DNA from: Sorghum bicolor
Lineage: Eukaryota > Streptophyta > Magnoliopsida > Poales > Poaceae
Assembly: GCF_000003195.3 (NCBI RefSeq)
Contig: NC_012877.2
Span: 20,672,294 to 20,736,293, forward strand
DNA length: 64,000 bases
Reading direction: 5' to 3'
Shown here piece by piece: positions 62,401 to 64,000 of this stretch. Made by a program: the position numbers and the translations under genes. The stretch's first letter is position 1, and each line of letters begins with the position of its first letter. Below the pieces are notes generated by a model. The model was not told the origin of the DNA. It ran no database searches and saw nothing but the letters and a program-made list of their open reading frames with translations.

Positions 62401-63351
62401 GTCGCCGGAACGGTCCTCAGGTACGGGCGGTGACTGTCGAACCCGCGAATTGGTCCTGGATAGTGCAACACGGTGATCTGTAGCTCACTTGATCAGTGAG
62501 TGTGGTTTGTGTGGGAATAACTCGCCAGCTGGTTAGAAATCGATTCGAATCACCATCGCTCCTGGATAGTAAGCACTTGACATGAGCTTCGTCCTCGTAG
62601 TAAGGACTATGGAACACCTGGGTTATATGATGAATAATTGCATGAATGCTATGATGAGGTACCATCATATTATTATATTTGTTTTCCATAGTGCAGGAGC
62701 AAACCTAGATAATAGGTAATGATACTTTCAACTTGAGCTAATTAAAAAGAAGAAGAATTCCTTTAGGATATGTTTAATAGAATAGTGCTTTTATGCAAAA
62801 AGTCATCAGCTACCTCCACCATATAGCCTTCATGATCCTTGAAAAAGTCTTTATTTCTGGTTTATGACGGGTAAGTCTAGCTGAGTACATTCTCGTACTC
62901 AGGGTTCTACTCCCATATTGTTTTGCAGATGGTCAAATGTACTATGGTTATTGCATCCTTTGCTTGTACCCAGCAATGGGCGATGACTAGACCAAGGGCG
63001 ATGGTCACTCTACCTCTTCTTTTGCTTTTGTGGGAATGACTGAACTATGGCACTGTATTAGACTAAGTATGTGTGTGTTATTTTCAAACTATGAAGCTTC
63101 CGCTACTTAAGAACTTAGTTTGTAATAATTTGAAGAACTCCGATGTATTTTATGAATGTTGTAAACTGGATGTAACTGTGAATGGTGACCGCTAAACTTA
63201 TTATGATCTTGGCTTTATGTACGATTTGTGGTATGAAATCCTTCGAGATTTCACGGCCTACCAGGATTATATGGGTTTAAGCTCGATAGTTCGACTATGC
63301 AACTGGTCACTATTAGGCTTAATCTCTTATAATTTGGGCGGTTATGTTACA
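59467..63351 (+). repeat. 3' LTR of element C
   Basis: 3885 bp, TGCAACACC ... TGTTACA. It matches 46544-50466 except for scattered substitutions, small indels and about 36 bp missing near 61585. The GC-rich part is at about 59960-60800. The small ORF is kept at 61704-61934. Confidence 0.92.
61704..61934 (+). CDS. Small ORF in C's 3' LTR
   Basis: Same 76-residue frame as 48817-49047, still open, with only a few residue changes; the KGKPRSILSLPIL block is unchanged. Confidence 0.35.
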   Translation: MHHTGSQENEVGPEEQEEAQEQEPLGVSEPGEELQECSNHKPSTFEKGKPRSILSLPILANLNNILCLFYYVAFKW

Positions 63352-64000
63352 CGATGTGTCCTGAAAGAATTGTGTAAGTATAGAATGGAATTGGTATAAG
63401 TTGAAGAAGTCAGGGATTTACCTTAAAAGCTTGTGCCAGAGTAGTAGGAGCGACTGATGGAGATGTCTTGGCCCGCTTGGTGGTGATTTTCTTGAAACGC
63501 ACGCCCCGGTGCATTAAAGCCGCCAAGCTTGGTGCATTGTTGCCGATCAAAGAGATCGGGCCCGATGGGAGGAGTTCGATCGTCTTGCCACTTCTGCTGA
63601 CTGACGGTGGTGTATCGTCAACCTGTAAAAATAGAGGAAGTAAGTTGCCGATAAGAACGAAAATAATAGGATTGAGGCATCGGTTGAAGACTTACAGTGT
63701 TCTCAGGGACCTTGTACGTGGAGTCGATCATACCGTGGTATGTAAGAGCCGATCTGCAGAACAAATGCTCTTTCCACTCCGCCCACCATTGTTTGTACGC
63801 CTGGGTGATGAAGAGAGCTGGGATCCAAGCCGATAAGTCGATATCTGATGTATCGGCATTTGGTGGGAGTTGAGCTATTCTGATCCACTCAAGACCACTA
63901 GTGATGATCTCCCTTGGTTTCACCACATCGGCATAGCAGAGCGCAATCGGCAGCTGTCCGAAGGCCAATTGGCGAGCCAATGCCGATGGATTGTAGAACT
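63352..64000 (-). CDS. Antisense gene of element A, 5' exons (continues beyond window)
   Basis: On the - strand: exon from beyond 64000 to 63696, exon 63622-63422 (67 codons, phase 0), and 63360-63352, which is the start of the 30-nt exon that element C split. Introns have GTAAG...ACAG and GTAAAT...TTTCAG borders. The first exon has ARQLAFGQLPIALCYADVV and a Trp-rich stretch (KQWWAEWKEHLF). It recalls plant mobile domain (aminotransferase-like) proteins, but this is a weak memory-based match. The start lies outside the window. Confidence 0.62.

Larger units (their letters stand above)
46544..63351 (+). mobile_element. Element C: Tekay-like chromovirus with 3.9-kb LTRs
   Basis: Plus-strand Ty3/gypsy element inserted in an exon of A's antisense gene. 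The TSD is caatg (46539-46543) against cgatg (63352-63356), one mismatch. The order is 5' LTR, PBS, leader, ORF0, gag (holding solo LTR G), PR, RT, RNase H, integrase, chromodomain, PPT, 3' LTR. Its layout matches B, and parts of the LTRs are similar. Several in-frame stops, a protease frameshift and the LTR differences show it is older than B. Confidence 0.9.
953..64000 (+). mobile_element. Element A: Tat-lineage Ty3/gypsy retrotransposon, split by B and C
   Basis: Three separated blocks belong to one element: 953-6807, 44281-46543 and 63352-64000. The integrase reading frame stops at 6807 after the residues HIIY and resumes at 44281 with RFGIPQ; the 5-bp sequence tttac is duplicated at 6803-6807 and 44281-44285. 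The antisense gene resumes in phase across the second insertion. The Tat assignment rests on a second, plant/archaeal-type RNase H after the retroviral one, on a DGG protease motif and on an antisense gene downstream of pol. Sense coding is heavily damaged. No LTR of A is present in the window. Confidence 0.88.

Noticed and set aside
1..64000. tRNA or rRNA genes
   Set aside because: The only tRNA-like matches are the 12-base primer-binding sites at LTR ends; no cloverleaf-length match or rRNA block was seen.

Overview
The window is grass nuclear DNA, most likely from a panicoid or Andropogoneae-type cereal (judged from recalled LTR and protein families, not from a search). It consists entirely of nested LTR retrotransposons, and I see no ordinary cellular gene. 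Target-site duplications (TSDs) let the insertion order be read.

The outermost layer is element A, a Ty3/gypsy Tat-lineage element on the + strand. It is now split into 953-6807, 44281-46543 and 63352-64000, and both of its ends lie outside the window. A carries gag, protease, RT, two RNase H domains and integrase. On its opposite strand is a multi-exon coiled-coil gene whose splice phases all agree. An LTR of an Athila-type family (1-952) sits in A at the left edge. Element B, a Tekay-like chromovirus on the - strand with 4.6-kb LTRs, occupies 6808-44280 (TSD tttac) and splits A's integrase. Element C, a related but older Tekay-like chromovirus on the + strand with 3.9-kb LTRs, occupies 46544-63351 and sits in an exon of A's antisense gene.

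Inside B are five further insertions. D (13038-17594, TSD gccac) is an internally deleted Athila element. B' (from 19174) is an opposite-strand LTR of B's own family. E (21489-31203) is a Tat element in that LTR, with RT, two RNase H domains, a deleted integrase core and a six-exon antisense gene with its own TATA box. F1 (34004-35658, TSD tcagt) and F2 (39644-41296, TSD ctggc) are solo LTRs of one family in opposite orientations. Inside C is solo LTR G (52808-55136, TSD tagtt). A 100-N scaffold gap lies at 31204-31303. The sequence after it (31304-32938) repeats 17539-19173 without a length change and with only a few substitutions, so the join probably mixes two haplotypes or two copies.

The least ordinary content is in the chromoviruses and the Tat antisense strands. 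B and C share an accessory ORF ahead of gag (ORF0). In both families ORF0, gag and an ATG inside the LTR are each preceded directly by a splice-acceptor-like CAG, and both LTRs conserve a small peptide-coding block. Together this suggests a spliced, multi-exon expression scheme. The two Tat elements carry different intron-containing antisense genes, both ending in long coiled coils. In A that gene is intact apart from the C insertion, although A's own gag-pol has many stops.
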